NCBI RefSeq assembly: GCF_002949795.1
Contig: NZ_CP026692.1
Span: 4,076,545-4,140,544 of the forward strand
DNA: 64,000 nt
Direction of reading: 5' to 3'
Source of the DNA: Nostoc sp. 'Lobaria pulmonaria (5183) cyanobiont'
Lineage (GTDB): Bacteria; Cyanobacteriota; Cyanobacteriia; Cyanobacteriales; Nostocaceae
A program made the position numbers and the translations under genes. A model generated the notes under the pieces. It saw only the letters and a list, made by a program, of their open reading frames with translations. It made no database searches and was not told where the DNA came from. Of the stretch, positions 1 to 9,866 are shown one piece after another. Each line of letters begins with the position of its first letter. The stretch's first letter is position 1.

Positions 1-299
1 GTGATTGGGTTAGTGAGAATGTTGCACAGCCCATCTATGCCGAAGGATTGAGCTATGGGAACTGCAAAAATTTGGATGTGGCGACGCTCTTGGGGATGAA
101 AACACTGATGACAAACTTCTAGATAGGTGTTTATCTGAGCGTTCACAGCGTTAATATTATCACCGATCCAAGTGTAAATGGGGATGCGATCGCGCAGGTT
201 ATCAAATACATTCACCATACCCGGTTCTAGGGCAAGTCCCTGTACTAGACGCAGATAATCTTGCCCACGAGTAAAAGCATCGCTCTGCTTAAGAATCAT
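1..299 (-). CDS. Unrecognised protein translationally coupled to the cpeS-type lyase, partial
   Basis: An open frame on the minus strand starts with ATG at 299 and runs off the left edge, giving the first 99 residues. Its start codon directly follows the TGA of the cpeS-type lyase (TGA-ATG, no gap), so the two are almost certainly co-transcribed and translationally coupled. The visible part is soluble and begins MILKQSDAF; it contains RDRIPIYTWIGDN and later CHQCFHPQERRH, a Cys- and His-rich stretch. No signal peptide or membrane segment is seen. I do not recognise the family. The position suggests a role with phycobiliproteins, but that is inference from context only. Confidence 0.7.
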   Translation of the reverse strand, partial: MILKQSDAFTRGQDYLRLVQGLALEPGMVNVFDNLRDRIPIYTWIGDNINAVNAQINTYLEVCHQCFHPQERRHIQIFAVPIAQSFGIDGLCNILTNPI

Positions 300-908
300 T
301 CACCAGCCCAAAACTGAATAAAACTGTCTTTTTTCTAAAACATCCGCTCCTTGTCTTTCTGTTACTTCTTCTGAGCTAGAAGCCTCAACAGAAGCTTCAA
401 TGCGGCTTTCAGTACAAAACGATGCGGTGCTAAAGCCGCCAAACCGTTTGACTGTACTGGTTCGTAGTCGCATATTTGGGCTGGCGAACCAGAATCGCTC
501 AATGGAACTCATTGTTTCATATTCGGTTGTCAACACTAGTCCATCTTCATCATCCATGTGAAAAAGACCGACTACAGGGACAATTTCGGCGTAACCTCTT
601 TCACGGAGTAATTTGCCTTGCCTTGGGTTATCGCCATCAGGCACGATCGCAAATATGGTTTTTCCCTGATGATTCTCCTCATCCTCTCGATCCCAAGCCA
701 TTGTGCCTAGCCAACGCACACGCGAGCCACCGACTGAAAGGCTGGGGTCAATCTCATGATATCGGCACAGTTCGATGATTTCTGGATGATCGGCATCCAG
801 AGTTTCTACCTGTATATCCGATTCTCCCGTCTCTGAGCGCTTGAACGCCAGATGATGAGTTGCACGTTGCGATCGCCACTTACCAGCACTTAGCTGAAAA
901 AATTCCAT
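300..908 (-). CDS. cpeS: CpcS/CpeS-family phycobiliprotein lyase
   Basis: About 202 residues, typical of the CpcS/CpeS bilin lyases, which are lipocalin-like beta barrels that attach phycocyanobilin or phycoerythrobilin to the Cys82-equivalent of phycobiliprotein beta (and some alpha) subunits. Family hallmarks seen: an N-terminal FFQLSAGKWRSQRATHH, then the C-terminal half with RFWFASPNMRLRTS followed by KRFGGFSTASFCTE. I chose ATG at 908; a TTG four codons upstream is less likely. It is divergent from nblA and cpeBA, which makes phycoerythrin the probable substrate. CpcS, CpeS and CpeU subtypes cannot be told apart by eye, so the symbol is provisional. The last ~35 residues are acidic and probably disordered. 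Confidence 0.85.
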   Translation of the reverse strand: MEFFQLSAGKWRSQRATHHLAFKRSETGESDIQVETLDADHPEIIELCRYHEIDPSLSVGGSRVRWLGTMAWDREDEENHQGKTIFAIVPDGDNPRQGKLLRERGYAEIVPVVGLFHMDDEDGLVLTTEYETMSSIERFWFASPNMRLRTSTVKRFGGFSTASFCTESRIEASVEASSSEEVTERQGADVLEKRQFYSVLGW

Positions 909-1221
909 TGCGTCTATCAATCTTCTGACTCCTACTTATTACTCCTGCGGATGATGTTTTACGAGTTCTTTGTTTTTAGATTAGTTGTGTATATAAACAT
1001 TCTAAACAATTCTAAACATTACAGCGATTAGTGGTCAGCTTCAATAAACACCCTAAAAAGGGAGAGAGAAACGTGTTGTCATGTAATTGTAAACTTTTAT
1101 GAGTGTCATTCATTATGGCTTGACAATGTAGACATTTTACTGTGCGAGTGCTAAACTAGCGGAAAGCAATCGTCTTCCACTAACAACAAATACCCTTCGA
1201 TTCAGTCAATCACAGGAGTGA
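909..1221. other. Divergent intergenic region between cpeS-type lyase and nblA-like gene
   Basis: This AT-rich stretch must hold the promoters of both divergent units. A TTGACA hexamer lies at 1120-1125 on the plus strand, but no good -10 box sits 16-18 bases after it; the TAAACT at 1152-1157 is too far for a standard promoter. The near-repeat ATTCTAAAC occurs twice around 998-1018. No coding potential was seen. Confidence 0.4.
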
Positions 1222-1224
1222 ATG

Positions 1225-1392
1225 ATGGACTTTCCAGTCGAATTAACTTTAGAACAACAGTTTCGCTTACAAAATTTGAAAGATCAGGTAAAAAGTTTGA
1301 GTCAACAAGAGGCTCAAGAATTTTTACTAGAAGTTTTACGGCAGATGATGGTGAAAGATAATTTGGTCAAACATCTGCTGAAACAAGCTTGA
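1225..1392 (+). CDS. nblA: NblA-like phycobilisome degradation adaptor
   Basis: A 55-residue ORF. NblA proteins are small helix-hairpin adaptors that bind phycobilisomes and hand them to the Clp protease when nitrogen or sulfur is short. The family pattern is visible: a polar start (MDFPVELT), the signature LEQQFRLQNL, then a second helix SQQEAQEFLLEVLRQMM and a basic tail. A CAGGAG ribosome site lies at 1212-1217. Two tandem ATGs (1222 and 1225) are possible starts; spacing favours 1225 slightly. It lies directly upstream of cpeBA, as reported for an nblA gene in Tolypothrix/Fremyella PCC 7601. A strong terminator follows, so it is probably transcribed separately from cpeB. Confidence 0.85.
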   Translation: MDFPVELTLEQQFRLQNLKDQVKSLSQQEAQEFLLEVLRQMMVKDNLVKHLLKQA

Positions 1393-1419
1393 TCGAGTAA
1401 AAAACAAAATTTTTTCCTT

Positions 1420-1472
1420 AAGACTTACGCAATGGCAGAGTTCCATCAAAATGCGTAAGTCTTAATTTTTTT
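1420..1472 (+). terminator. Intrinsic terminator after nblA-like gene
   Basis: A perfect 12-base inverted repeat (arms 1420-1431 and 1452-1463) is followed by seven T residues at 1466-1472. The arm sequence AGACTTACGCA is nearly the terminal repeat of the 136-bp element at 38903-39038, so the terminator may derive from a miniature transposable element. Confidence 0.8.
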
Positions 1473-1661
1473 GCCCAATTTCGGCTAAATTTTGATTTTT
1501 TGATCGGGAAAGCCAAATATAGGTAAATATTACAGATTATTACTTTGTCTCTCATAGTAAAGACTAGGGTACTGTTGATCACCTATGTTTTTGTTTGGCT
1601 ACTCACAGTTAACCTGATCGAGAACACGCCAAAAATAATATCCGCCATTTGTGAATATTAA

Positions 1662-2228
<567 letters not shown>

Positions 2229-2300
2229 TAACTCATGGCTAACGGCTATTAGCCAAACGAACTGAAATTCAAACCCGATCAAATCCCATCTGGAGTATAA

Positions 2301-2801
<501 letters not shown>

Positions 2802-2975
2802 TGACACGGATTGACTAGACGAGCGATTGTCACACTCTAGAACTAGGGACTTTCAGTCTGTTGCTTTGCCTAAATTAGGTTGAGTAATCGACTTAGAGTC
2901 CCTCAGTTGTGATTAATATTTATCATTATATCTCTATCTTGAACTCAAGAAATTTAAACAGTGAAATTTTCTCTT

Positions 2976-3584
2976 ATGACAATAGATTCTCTATTTGACC
3001 AGTTGAAACACCCCAACCCCAATCTGCGGGAACGAGCCATGTGGGAACTGGCTGATGTCCGTGATGAAAATACTATTCCTCGGTTAATGAGTATTTTGGA
3101 TGAAGAAGATGTAACCTACCGTCGAGCTGCGGTAAAGGCACTGGGTGCCATTGGTATAGATGCTGTACCGCCACTAGTAGAGTCATTGCTGAACAGCGAT
3201 AATGGGACTATTCGGGGCAGTTGTGCTAAGGCCCTGGCACAAGTTGCCGCCAACCACCCAGACGTACCCTTCCCAACTGAGGGCTTACAGGGATTAAAAA
3301 CAGCCCTCAATGACCCAAATGGTGTTGTTTATATTGCATCTGTGATGGCTCTGGGTGAGATTGGTTCCCCTGCTTTTGAAATTTTAACTGAAGCTCTAAA
3401 AACAACGGATAATGTTGCAGTGGCTGTAGCGATCGTGAATGCACTTGGTTCGATGGGTGATATCCGGGGAGTGGAAGTGCTGAGGGCATTGACTAATGAT
3501 CAATCTGTCGATCCATATGTACGAGAGTCAGCAGTGAGTGCCTTACCCCGATTAGATCAGGTGATTAATTATAAGAGAGGGTAG
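2976..3584 (+). CDS. cpeZ: CpeZ, HEAT-repeat lyase/chaperone for phycoerythrin
   Basis: About 202 residues made of tandem HEAT-type helical repeats, with alternating RxxAxxALxxIG patterns (RRAAVKALGAIG, GSCAKALAQVA, IASVMALGEIG, AIVNALGSMGD). This matches the E/F-type bilin lyase family member CpeZ, which in Fremyella works with CpeY on the alpha subunit and acts as a chaperone-like partner. The frame could open at a GTG at 2961, but the ATG at 2976 (MTIDSLFDQLKHPNP) matches the usual CpeZ start. It lies 174 bases downstream of cpeA on the same strand and may be reached by read-through from cpeBA. Its 3' end overlaps the converging ORF at 3565-3813 by 20 bases. Confidence 0.88.
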   Translation: MTIDSLFDQLKHPNPNLRERAMWELADVRDENTIPRLMSILDEEDVTYRRAAVKALGAIGIDAVPPLVESLLNSDNGTIRGSCAKALAQVAANHPDVPFPTEGLQGLKTALNDPNGVVYIASVMALGEIGSPAFEILTEALKTTDNVAVAVAIVNALGSMGDIRGVEVLRALTNDQSVDPYVRESAVSALPRLDQVINYKRG

Positions 3585-3813
3585 CGCGATCGCTCTTACA
3601 ATGCTGGTAGGCTGAAAGCCCCGGAGGAACAGGCACAGATTCATCGATTGGATAGTTCAGTGCCTCATACGCTTCAATCAGGGTTACTATCAGCTTATGC
3701 AGAGCTTGATCTTCTGGAGTCCGGTTTTTGCAAAATGTTAGGCGCTCTGCAATTGCTAGGGCGCGATCGTACTCTTCTTCCGTCTCAATCACCTTGGGAG
3801 TGTAAATGTCCAT
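3565..3813 (-). CDS. Small HigA-like ORF lacking the DNA-binding domain
   Basis: An 82-residue ORF starting four bases after the stop of the cpeF-like gene, so probably coupled to it. Its first ~55 residues (ETEEEYDRALAIAERL, RTPEDQALHKLIVTLIEAYE) resemble the N-terminal dimerisation region of the HigA-type antitoxin at 54078-54479 (EQALGIVEDL, SPEEDELYQLLITLIEKFE). The helix-turn-helix half of that antitoxin is missing and replaced by an unrelated short tail. It may be a decayed antitoxin gene or a small protein that kept only the oligomerisation segment. No toxin gene is adjacent. Confidence 0.5.
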   Translation of the reverse strand: MDIYTPKVIETEEEYDRALAIAERLTFCKNRTPEDQALHKLIVTLIEAYEALNYPIDESVPVPPGLSAYQHCKSDRATLSYN

Positions 3814-3817
3814 CGCC

Positions 3818-4726
3818 TTATTCCCAAGCTTCTTCCTCTAACTGCCTCTCAATTTGAGAAATCGCCAACTTAATAACTGCCTTAACCCCCGCTTCTTCTT
3901 CCTGAGTTAATGCGGCTTTCAGGGGTTCTAAAGCAGCACCGTCACCAATCTTCATCAATGCCAAAGCTGCTGCTTTTCGAGTTTCCCAATCGGGATGATG
4001 CAGTAAATCGATGAGGTTAGGAATTGCCGAACGATAGGTGAGGCTACCCAAAGCTGCTGCTGCTTCACACCGGACAATTTCAGATGGATCGGTGAGGGCG
4101 TTAATTAAAATATTAAATGCTCCTTCTTCAGTGCCTTCTTGAGCAATTTTAGCGATCGCTCCCACCACCGCAGCGCGAACCTCAGCCGAGTCTGAGTTAA
4201 TCTCTCGATCTAAATATTCCTTCGCCTCTGCTCCAATAAATCCTAACGCCCATACTGCATATCCTTTGGCACTTTCTGGATACTCGTTTGATCCTAAGAT
4301 TTTTAGTAATGCTGGCACAGCGGGCTTACCTATCTTGGCGAGCGCTCCCACCGACGAGGCTTTGACCACTGTATCTTCATCATTTAACAGAGCCTTGACC
4401 AAGGTTGGAATTGCGATCGGGTCAGCGATCAGTGTCAGGGTTTTAGTGCTAGCTCTCCGTACAACTGGGTTTGGGTGATTTGCCACAGCTTCCATCAATA
4501 AAGGGGCCGCTGGTTTACCGATTTTCCCCAATGCCTCTGCAAAACTCAACCTAACCATCCCCCGTGAGTCTCCCATACTCTCAATCATCTGCTTGAGTAG
4601 GTCTTGGTCATCAGGGTTGAAGGTGTTTAAGCTTAATTGCTCACTCACCGCTGCAAATAAAGCATCAGTTTCTGCCTGAGACAGATTTAACGAATCTTCC
4701 CCGGATTGAGTTTTGGAGTTGAGCAT
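3818..4726 (-). CDS. cpeF: HEAT-repeat bilin lyase, CpeF-like
   Basis: A 302-residue protein. After a ~45-residue polar start come at least six HEAT-like repeats, for example RLSFAEALGKIGKPAAPLL, RRASTKTLTLIADPIAIP, KASSVGALAKIGKPAVPAL, RAAVVGAIAKIAQ, RCEAAAALGSLTYRSAIP and RKAAALALMKIGDG. This is the architecture of E/F-type bilin lyases and of NblB-like proteins. Size and position in a phycoerythrin cluster fit CpeF (formerly MpeV), which ligates the doubly bound phycoerythrobilin on CpeB. The naming rests on context and overall pattern, so another E/F-type lyase is possible. It lies between two small genes in a minus-strand operon. Confidence 0.65.
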   Translation of the reverse strand: MLNSKTQSGEDSLNLSQAETDALFAAVSEQLSLNTFNPDDQDLLKQMIESMGDSRGMVRLSFAEALGKIGKPAAPLLMEAVANHPNPVVRRASTKTLTLIADPIAIPTLVKALLNDEDTVVKASSVGALAKIGKPAVPALLKILGSNEYPESAKGYAVWALGFIGAEAKEYLDREINSDSAEVRAAVVGAIAKIAQEGTEEGAFNILINALTDPSEIVRCEAAAALGSLTYRSAIPNLIDLLHHPDWETRKAAALALMKIGDGAALEPLKAALTQEEEAGVKAVIKLAISQIERQLEEEAWE

Positions 4727-4758
4727 ATAACTTATAGCTAAATTATCAAGATAAATTA

Positions 4759-4998
4759 CTAGTTGCTGCCGCTCAGGGTAGCTTGCTGATTACGGAGATC
4801 CTGGAGGGCAGAATCAATCTTAGCAAGCTCAGGCTCTAGTTTTGCCATAACATTTACTTTCATTAACTTAGCCCGTTTTGCTGTTTCCATAGTTTCTTGG
4901 ACTAGACGTTCCCGATACTGCTCAAGTTCTGCAATAACTTCTGCGACATCTAGAGCGGTTAAGTTGTCGGTTGTTGTGAGTTCTGAAGTTTCATCCAT
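4759..4998 (-). CDS. Small coiled-coil protein, first gene of the cpeF-like operon
   Basis: A 79-residue, highly charged, helical protein (DVAEVIAELEQYRERLVQETMETAKRAKLMK, heptad-like spacing of Leu, Val and Ile). No signal peptide or membrane segment. It ends 32 bases before the start of the cpeF-like gene, so the two are likely co-transcribed. The family was not recognised; a partner or scaffold for the neighbouring lyase is a guess from position. Confidence 0.65.
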   Translation of the reverse strand: MDETSELTTTDNLTALDVAEVIAELEQYRERLVQETMETAKRAKLMKVNVMAKLEPELAKIDSALQDLRNQQATLSGSN

Positions 4999-5351
4999 AA
5001 GTTTTGTTTCCTAAATGCGTGTTTATTTAAATTATGTGTGGTTAGTGTTCCCAAGAATATTTGTGATTTGGTTACTCGTTAAAGAGAGGCAACTAACTAA
5101 TAGCTGACAAATGTATATGTTTCGATCTTCTCAGATCGCGTTACCACTGGTAAAGCTTTTTGATAGAAATCTTCAAAAGTCAAACCCAACTAATTATCCT
5201 CAAATAGCTACATAGAGGCTTTTGATGCTTCTAATCAATCCCGAAATAGAATTTATCTGCTATTTCCCAATTCCCAATCCCCAGTACCCAGTCCCTAGTA
5301 CGATAGTAAACGTGACATCTGAGCAATTATCCAAAAGCAATTTACAGATCA
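4999..5351. other. Intergenic region before cpeY
   Basis: Contains the divergent upstream regions of the small coiled-coil gene and cpeY. A degenerate heptamer-like repeat (variants of CCCAATT/CCCAGTA/CCCTAGT) lies at about 5261-5301. No coding potential or clear promoter was seen. Confidence 0.4.
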
Positions 5352-6623
5352 ATGGATAAACGTTTTTTTAAAATGTTTGGGCTAACAGAAGAAGAAGCGA
5401 TCGCAATTATTGATACACCATTAGAACAACTCGAAGACGCTTCTGATAAGTATATTGCTGTTTCCCATTTAATTAACTTCCCAACTGAGCAATCGATCGC
5501 GGCTTTGGTGCGGGCGATTGAAACTAGTAACCCTAATGAGTTAGACCACCGCATTGTCCGACGCAAAGCTGTAGAAAGTCTGGGGCGATTGCAGGCACAA
5601 TCAGCTTTACCTGTAATTCGGCAATGTCTGAAAGATGATGATATTTATACTATTGAAAATAGCGTGTGGGCGATCGGGGAAATTGGGACTAAAGATCCAG
5701 AAATTCTCGAAGAAGTGGCGCAATTGCTGGATAAACCAGGTCAAATCTATCGAGTCATTATTCACACTTTAGCTAATGCTGACTATCAGCCGTCCCTAGA
5801 ACGTGTACTGAATTTTACCCAAGTTGAGGACGAACCTACCCGTAGTGCTGCGATCGCTACAGTTTGTCGGTTTACGGGTGACTACTCCCAAATTACTGAG
5901 GTGATGGCGCTGCTGCAAAGTCCCAGCGTCAATGCACGGCGCGGTTGCATTCAAGACCTGATAGATTCACACTACTACAAAGCCATCCCAGAAATTGCCC
6001 GTTGTCCTGTATCTCTGGTGTTCCGGTTAAGAGCATTGCGGATGCTTTTGGATGTAGGCGTCCCTAGTGGTGAAATTACCTTTACAGAAATTCAACCTTA
6101 CTTAGAGCAAGTACTCTACGATCGTCCCAACGACCTCGATCTAGTACATGAGTATGATGCTACCCCTGTTCTAGATTTTGTGATTAACGAACTCTACGAA
6201 ACCGATTTTGGACGTTGCTATTTAGCGACAAAAACTTTATTGGATATTTATGCACAAGAAGCACCAGCAGCACTTCTAGCAACTTATTCGGACAAGGCAT
6301 ATAACGATTATGGCGCTCATTATCATGTGATGAAACTTTTCGGCTGGCTCAAATATGCTCCCGCCTACGATTTGTTAGTAGAAAACCTGCACAACCGCGA
6401 ACCTCAGTTTCAGAAATCTCGTGCTGCGTGTGCGATCGCTCTTGGTGAATTGGGTGATTCACGAGCAATTCCTGAAATTAAAATTTGCCTCAATACGCCA
6501 ATTTGGGATTTAAAATACGCTTGTTTATTAGCACTAGAACGCTTAGGAGACTCATCCGGTCGGGAAATTTGCGCTCATGATGCTGACTGGTTAATTAGGG
6601 CGAAAGCGACGAGTACTCAATAG
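5352..6623 (+). CDS. cpeY: CpeY, phycoerythrobilin lyase subunit
   Basis: A 423-residue HEAT-repeat protein of the E/F-type lyase family. The start MDKRFFKMFGLTEEEAIAIIDTP and the motifs IVRRKAVESLGRLQAQSALPVIR and TIENSVWAIGEIGTKDPEILEE match CpeY, which attaches phycoerythrobilin to Cys82 of CpeA. CpeZ enhances the reaction. Its length is close to the Fremyella protein (about 430). A C-terminal HEAT block (RAACAIALGELGDSRAIPEI) is preserved. In Fremyella cpeY and cpeZ are adjacent; here they are separated by the opposing cpeF-like operon, so this copy needs its own promoter in 4999-5351. Confidence 0.93.
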   Translation: MDKRFFKMFGLTEEEAIAIIDTPLEQLEDASDKYIAVSHLINFPTEQSIAALVRAIETSNPNELDHRIVRRKAVESLGRLQAQSALPVIRQCLKDDDIYTIENSVWAIGEIGTKDPEILEEVAQLLDKPGQIYRVIIHTLANADYQPSLERVLNFTQVEDEPTRSAAIATVCRFTGDYSQITEVMALLQSPSVNARRGCIQDLIDSHYYKAIPEIARCPVSLVFRLRALRMLLDVGVPSGEITFTEIQPYLEQVLYDRPNDLDLVHEYDATPVLDFVINELYETDFGRCYLATKTLLDIYAQEAPAALLATYSDKAYNDYGAHYHVMKLFGWLKYAPAYDLLVENLHNREPQFQKSRAACAIALGELGDSRAIPEIKICLNTPIWDLKYACLLALERLGDSSGREICAHDADWLIRAKATSTQ

Positions 6624-6670
6624 TTAGGAGTTACAAGTTAGGAGTTATATCAAGTCTAGATAATTATGCA

Positions 6671-6849
6671 ATGGTATTGTCAGTCGATGCAATGGTATTG
6701 TCAGCCGATGCATTGGCATTGTCAGTCGATGCAATGGCATTGTCAGCCGATGCATTGGCATTGTCAGTCGATGCATTGGCATTGTCAGTCAATGCAATGG
6801 CATTGTCAGTCGATGCATTGGCATTGTCAGTTGATGCATTGGCATTGCA
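6671..6849 (+). repeat. 21-bp minisatellite, eight full copies plus a partial one
   Basis: Tandem array with an exact 21-base period. Copies begin at 6671, 6692, 6713, 6734, 6755, 6776, 6797 and 6818, with a partial copy at 6839-6849. Variation is limited to a few positions (TTGG/ATGG at the start, CAGTCG/CAGCCG inside). Because 21 is a multiple of three, all frames stay open on both strands and give artefactual heptapeptide ORFs. A related array lies at 45421-45630. Confidence 0.95.
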
Positions 6850-6945
6850 GGTCAAGAGACTTGTGGACACCAAGCTCCGCAAGCTTTTAGGGGATTAAGG
6901 GGTGGGGTTCTTCGGGTTTAATTAGTAAATCAAGCGGACATGATA

Positions 6946-6973
6946 TTAGGAGTTAGGAGTTAGGAGTTAGGAG
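6946..6973. repeat. Short tandem repeat TTAGGAG x4
   Basis: Four exact head-to-tail copies of the heptamer TTAGGAG, a short tandemly repeated repetitive (STRR) sequence of the kind known from heterocyst-forming cyanobacteria. Degenerate copies also sit at about 6623-6650. Confidence 0.9.
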
Positions 6974-6974
6974 T

Positions 6975-6998
6975 AGAGGCGTACATCTGTACGCCTCT
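6975..6998. repeat. Perfect 10-bp hairpin downstream of glgA
   Basis: Arms 6975-6984 and 6989-6998 (AGAGGCGTAC and its exact complement) enclose the loop ATCT. It lies just past the glgA stop on the minus strand but has no T run there, so it is more likely a dispersed palindromic repeat with possible 3'-end stabilising effect. Confidence 0.75.
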
Positions 6999-7007
6999 AT
7001 TGGCAGT

Positions 7008-8450
7008 TTAGGACTTGCTACTGGTGACTGCTTCGTTTAAGACTAACTCTGGTTCTGGTGTCTTCTCCTCTTCTTCTGGCAAACCGTAAATTGACCTGTA
7101 CAACTTCACGTACTGCTTGGCAGATTGATACCAACTAAAATTTTGACTCATGCCCCGTTTTTGTAGTTCTTGCCATTGCGGTTTGAAACGGAAGCCTTCC
7201 CAAGCCCGGATCATAGAGGTGAAAAGGTCTAGCGGTTCATAGCGATCAAAGCAATAACCGGTGCCTGCGGCATTTTCAGGATCGTGATGGGTTACGGTGT
7301 CAACTAATCCACCTGTGCGGCGGACAATGGGCACAGAACCATAGCGCAAAGCCATCATTTGACTAATACCGCATGGTTCAAAACGACTGGGCATCAAGAA
7401 GGCATCAGTACCAGCATAGATCCGGCGAGACAGGGCATCGTTATACAGCAAGTAAGTTGCCATACGTCCGGGAAAGCGGGATGCTAATTGCCACATCTGA
7501 GTTTCATAGTAGCGATCGCCTGTACCCAACACCACAAACTGTGCATCTGTATAAGATAGGAAGCGATCGAGGATTTGTAATATCAAATCAATGCCTTTTT
7601 GTTCCACTAATCGCGTCACAATCCCAATGAAAAAGGCTTTGGAGTTGACTTCTAACCCTAGTTCTTCTTGCAAAGCAATTTTGTTGGACTTGCGTTTATC
7701 TAAAGTATCAGCAGTGAAGATTTGGGCAATATATTTGTCATTTTCTGGATTATAAACTTCGGTATCAATACCGTTAATAATCCCAGATAATTTTCCGCTA
7801 ATAAAAGACAGCAAACCTTCTAATGTTTCACCGTAAGTCAGTGTCTTGATTTGCTCGGCGTAGGTGGGCGAAACTGTATTTACCTGATTGGCAAATTGTA
7901 CCGCCGCTGCCATTACGTTGTGTCCTTGCATATACCAGGGACACCAAGTAATTTTCTCTAAATACCAACGCCACGGCCCTTGATAAGCCAGATTATGAAT
8001 GGTAAACACCGTGCTGATATCAGGATCTTGATGCATCCACACGGGAATCATCCCTGTATGCCAATCGTGGCAATGGATAATATCTGGCTTCCAGTAATTC
8101 CAGGCAAACTCGGCTGCACCATTAGCAAACAATGTGAACCGCCAATCTTCATCATCTCCAGAATAGATGCGGCGTGGCATGAAGGCCGGATGTCCAAATA
8201 AGTACAAGGGAACATCAGTACCAGGCAGAACACTTTCGTATACTGCAAAGTGCTGAAACATGGCATCTCCCCACCAGATAGGTTCTTGGGGAATTTCCAT
8301 TTTGTCTGGCAGGAAGCCGTAGTAAGGCAAGAATATCCGCACATCATGCCCCATTTCTCTCAGGACTTTGGGTAATGCCCCGACAACATCACCCATTCCT
8401 CCTACTTTCGCAACTGGTGCTGCCTCTGCTGCAACAAATAGAATCCGCAT
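7008..8450 (-). CDS. glgA: Glycogen synthase (ADP-glucose), GT5
   Basis: A 480-residue bacterial-type glycogen synthase. It transfers glucose from ADP-glucose to the growing alpha-1,4-glucan in the cytoplasm. The N-terminal KVGG substrate-binding motif is at residues 15-18 ([18 protein letters not shown]). The C-terminal GT5 signature is also present ([17 protein letters not shown], then [11 protein letters not shown]). Length and ends match the family. The start is ATG at 8450 with a GGAAG ribosome site. The last ~20 residues are acidic and variable. Cyanobacteria often have two glgA paralogues; which one this is cannot be judged here. Confidence 0.96.
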   Translation of the reverse strand: MRILFVAAEAAPVAKVGGMGDVVGALPKVLREMGHDVRIFLPYYGFLPDKMEIPQEPIWWGDAMFQHFAVYESVLPGTDVPLYLFGHPAFMPRRIYSGDDEDWRFTLFANGAAEFAWNYWKPDIIHCHDWHTGMIPVWMHQDPDISTVFTIHNLAYQGPWRWYLEKITWCPWYMQGHNVMAAAVQFANQVNTVSPTYAEQIKTLTYGETLEGLLSFISGKLSGIINGIDTEVYNPENDKYIAQIFTADTLDKRKSNKIALQEELGLEVNSKAFFIGIVTRLVEQKGIDLILQILDRFLSYTDAQFVVLGTGDRYYETQMWQLASRFPGRMATYLLYNDALSRRIYAGTDAFLMPSRFEPCGISQMMALRYGSVPIVRRTGGLVDTVTHHDPENAAGTGYCFDRYEPLDLFTSMIRAWEGFRFKPQWQELQKRGMSQNFSWYQSAKQYVKLYRSIYGLPEEEEKTPEPELVLNEAVTSSKS

Positions 8451-8584
8451 GGTAATTTTTGCTTCCCTGAGTCTATATTGTCAAATTAACTTTGTGAAAT
8501 CCCGACCAACGCGACTTGTCGCGTCCGGCACATCAGTGCAACGGCGATCAATTCTTATCTAATCACATCGCCTTGCCCAATTGC

Positions 8585-9577
8585 TTAGGAACCGCGCTGA
8601 ATCACTGCAAAAATTTCTGATAAAATTTCTTGCGCTCCCTGTTGTCGCAACAGTTCTGCTAGTTCTATGCCTAGTGCTTCGGCGTTATTGGCAATCCCGG
8701 TAACGGTATCTTTGACGAACTTTTGACCATCTACACTGGCTACTATCCCGGTTAAGGTCAAATTATCACCAGATATTTCTGTATTTACACCGATAGGTAC
8801 TTGACAGCCGCCCTCTAAAGAGCGGAGGAAAGATCGTTCGGCGAGACAGCGATCGCGTGTTTGGGGATGTTCGATCGCTTTGAGTAGAGATAGCAATTCA
8901 CTATCATCAGCACGGCATTCTATCCCTAAAGCACCTTGTCCAACGGCGTGGAGGGAGATTTCTGCGGGGAGAATTTGGTGAATGCGTAGGTGCAACCCGG
9001 CGCAGCCATCGCTCATTCCCAATCTCTCTAACCCTGCTGCTGCCAAAATTAAGGCATCGTATTCACCTGCATCCAGTTTTGCCAACCGTGTAATTAAGTT
9101 TCCCCGCACATCCTTAAAGGCAAAGTGGGGGAAGTGGTGGCGTAACTGTGCTAACCGCCGTAGCGAAGATGTACCAATTACCGCACCTTCTGGCAACGTA
9201 TCGATTTGTTTATCTTTGTGCTTTTCATGCACCACTAATGCATCTGCTGGGTTTTCTCGTTCAGTAATTGCTGCTAACGTTAACCCTTCTGGTAAGTGAG
9301 TCGGCAAATCCTTGAGAGAATGAACGGCAAAGTCAATCTCTTGATTGAGCATTCCGAGTTCAAGTTCTTTAGTAAAAAGTCCTTTATCGCCAATCTTAGC
9401 TAAGGCTACATCCAAGATTTTATCGCCTTGGGTAGACATGGTGTGGACTTCAAAAGTGATATCAGGATAGCAATTCTTGAGTTGCTCTTGTACCCAGTAG
9501 GTCTGAACCAGAGCAAGTTGGCTTTTGCGCGAACCAATCCGAATAGTGCGTGGGGGACTAGAAACAACTGAAGTCAT
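8585..9577 (-). CDS. hemC: Porphobilinogen deaminase (hydroxymethylbilane synthase)
   Basis: A 330-residue enzyme that joins four porphobilinogens into hydroxymethylbilane in the tetrapyrrole pathway, which feeds haem, chlorophyll and bilins. Visible marks: [14 protein letters not shown] at the start, the catalytic aspartate at about Asp90 (HSLKDLPT), and the cofactor-binding cysteine at about Cys258 ([10 protein letters not shown]) that holds the dipyrromethane. It is on the same strand as glgA with 134 bases between, so it could be co-transcribed with it. Confidence 0.97.
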   Translation of the reverse strand: MTSVVSSPPRTIRIGSRKSQLALVQTYWVQEQLKNCYPDITFEVHTMSTQGDKILDVALAKIGDKGLFTKELELGMLNQEIDFAVHSLKDLPTHLPEGLTLAAITERENPADALVVHEKHKDKQIDTLPEGAVIGTSSLRRLAQLRHHFPHFAFKDVRGNLITRLAKLDAGEYDALILAAAGLERLGMSDGCAGLHLRIHQILPAEISLHAVGQGALGIECRADDSELLSLLKAIEHPQTRDRCLAERSFLRSLEGGCQVPIGVNTEISGDNLTLTGIVASVDGQKFVKDTVTGIANNAEALGIELAELLRQQGAQEILSEIFAVIQRGS

Positions 9578-9671
9578 AAAACAATATAATAAGACGATAA
9601 ATTCACTCTCATCTACACTACCGTAGTCAGTGACTCATACGAATTTTGGGTTTTGGATTTGGGATTTTGGA

Positions 9672-9866
9672 TTACAATTCTTTACCAAAAGCTTGTTTGA
9701 GGAATCTCAAATAATAGAGGCGAATGGGGAGTGGGTATAGTTTTTCGTGTTGGTTATAAACCTCGCGACCCAAAGCGTTGTATGCATATCTCCACAAAGC
9801 GATAGTTGTGCTTTCATAATTGAGTCGGTGAAATGCATCAGATATTGCTAACGCTCGAATGAAATC
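9672..9866 (-). pseudogene. C-terminal fragment of an unidentified gene
   Basis: Reading the minus strand gives 64 residues of protein-like composition between two in-frame stops: the frame begins right after a TAA and ends at TAA 9674-9672, with no plausible start codon. The fragment includes DAFHRLNYESTTIALWRYAYNA and ends YYLRFLKQAFGKEL. The aromatic-rich composition looks like a real C-terminus whose 5' part was lost. The parent family was not recognised. The rest of 9578-10087 shows no coding potential. Confidence 0.55.

Noticed and set aside
1120..1157. Complete sigma70 promoter for the nblA-like gene
   Set aside because: TTGACA is present but the nearest -10-like box is 26 bases away.
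2845..2903. Strong terminator between cpeA and cpeZ
   Set aside because: Only a 7-base long-range inverted repeat without a T run; mentioned under cpeA but not called.
6671..6849. Possible CRISPR array
   Set aside because: Units are contiguous with no unique spacers; the same holds for 45421-45630. No cas genes are in the window.
6664..6898. Three overlapping 72-75 codon ORFs on both strands
   Set aside because: They are artefacts of the 21-bp tandem repeat, whose period is a multiple of three; there is no ribosome site.
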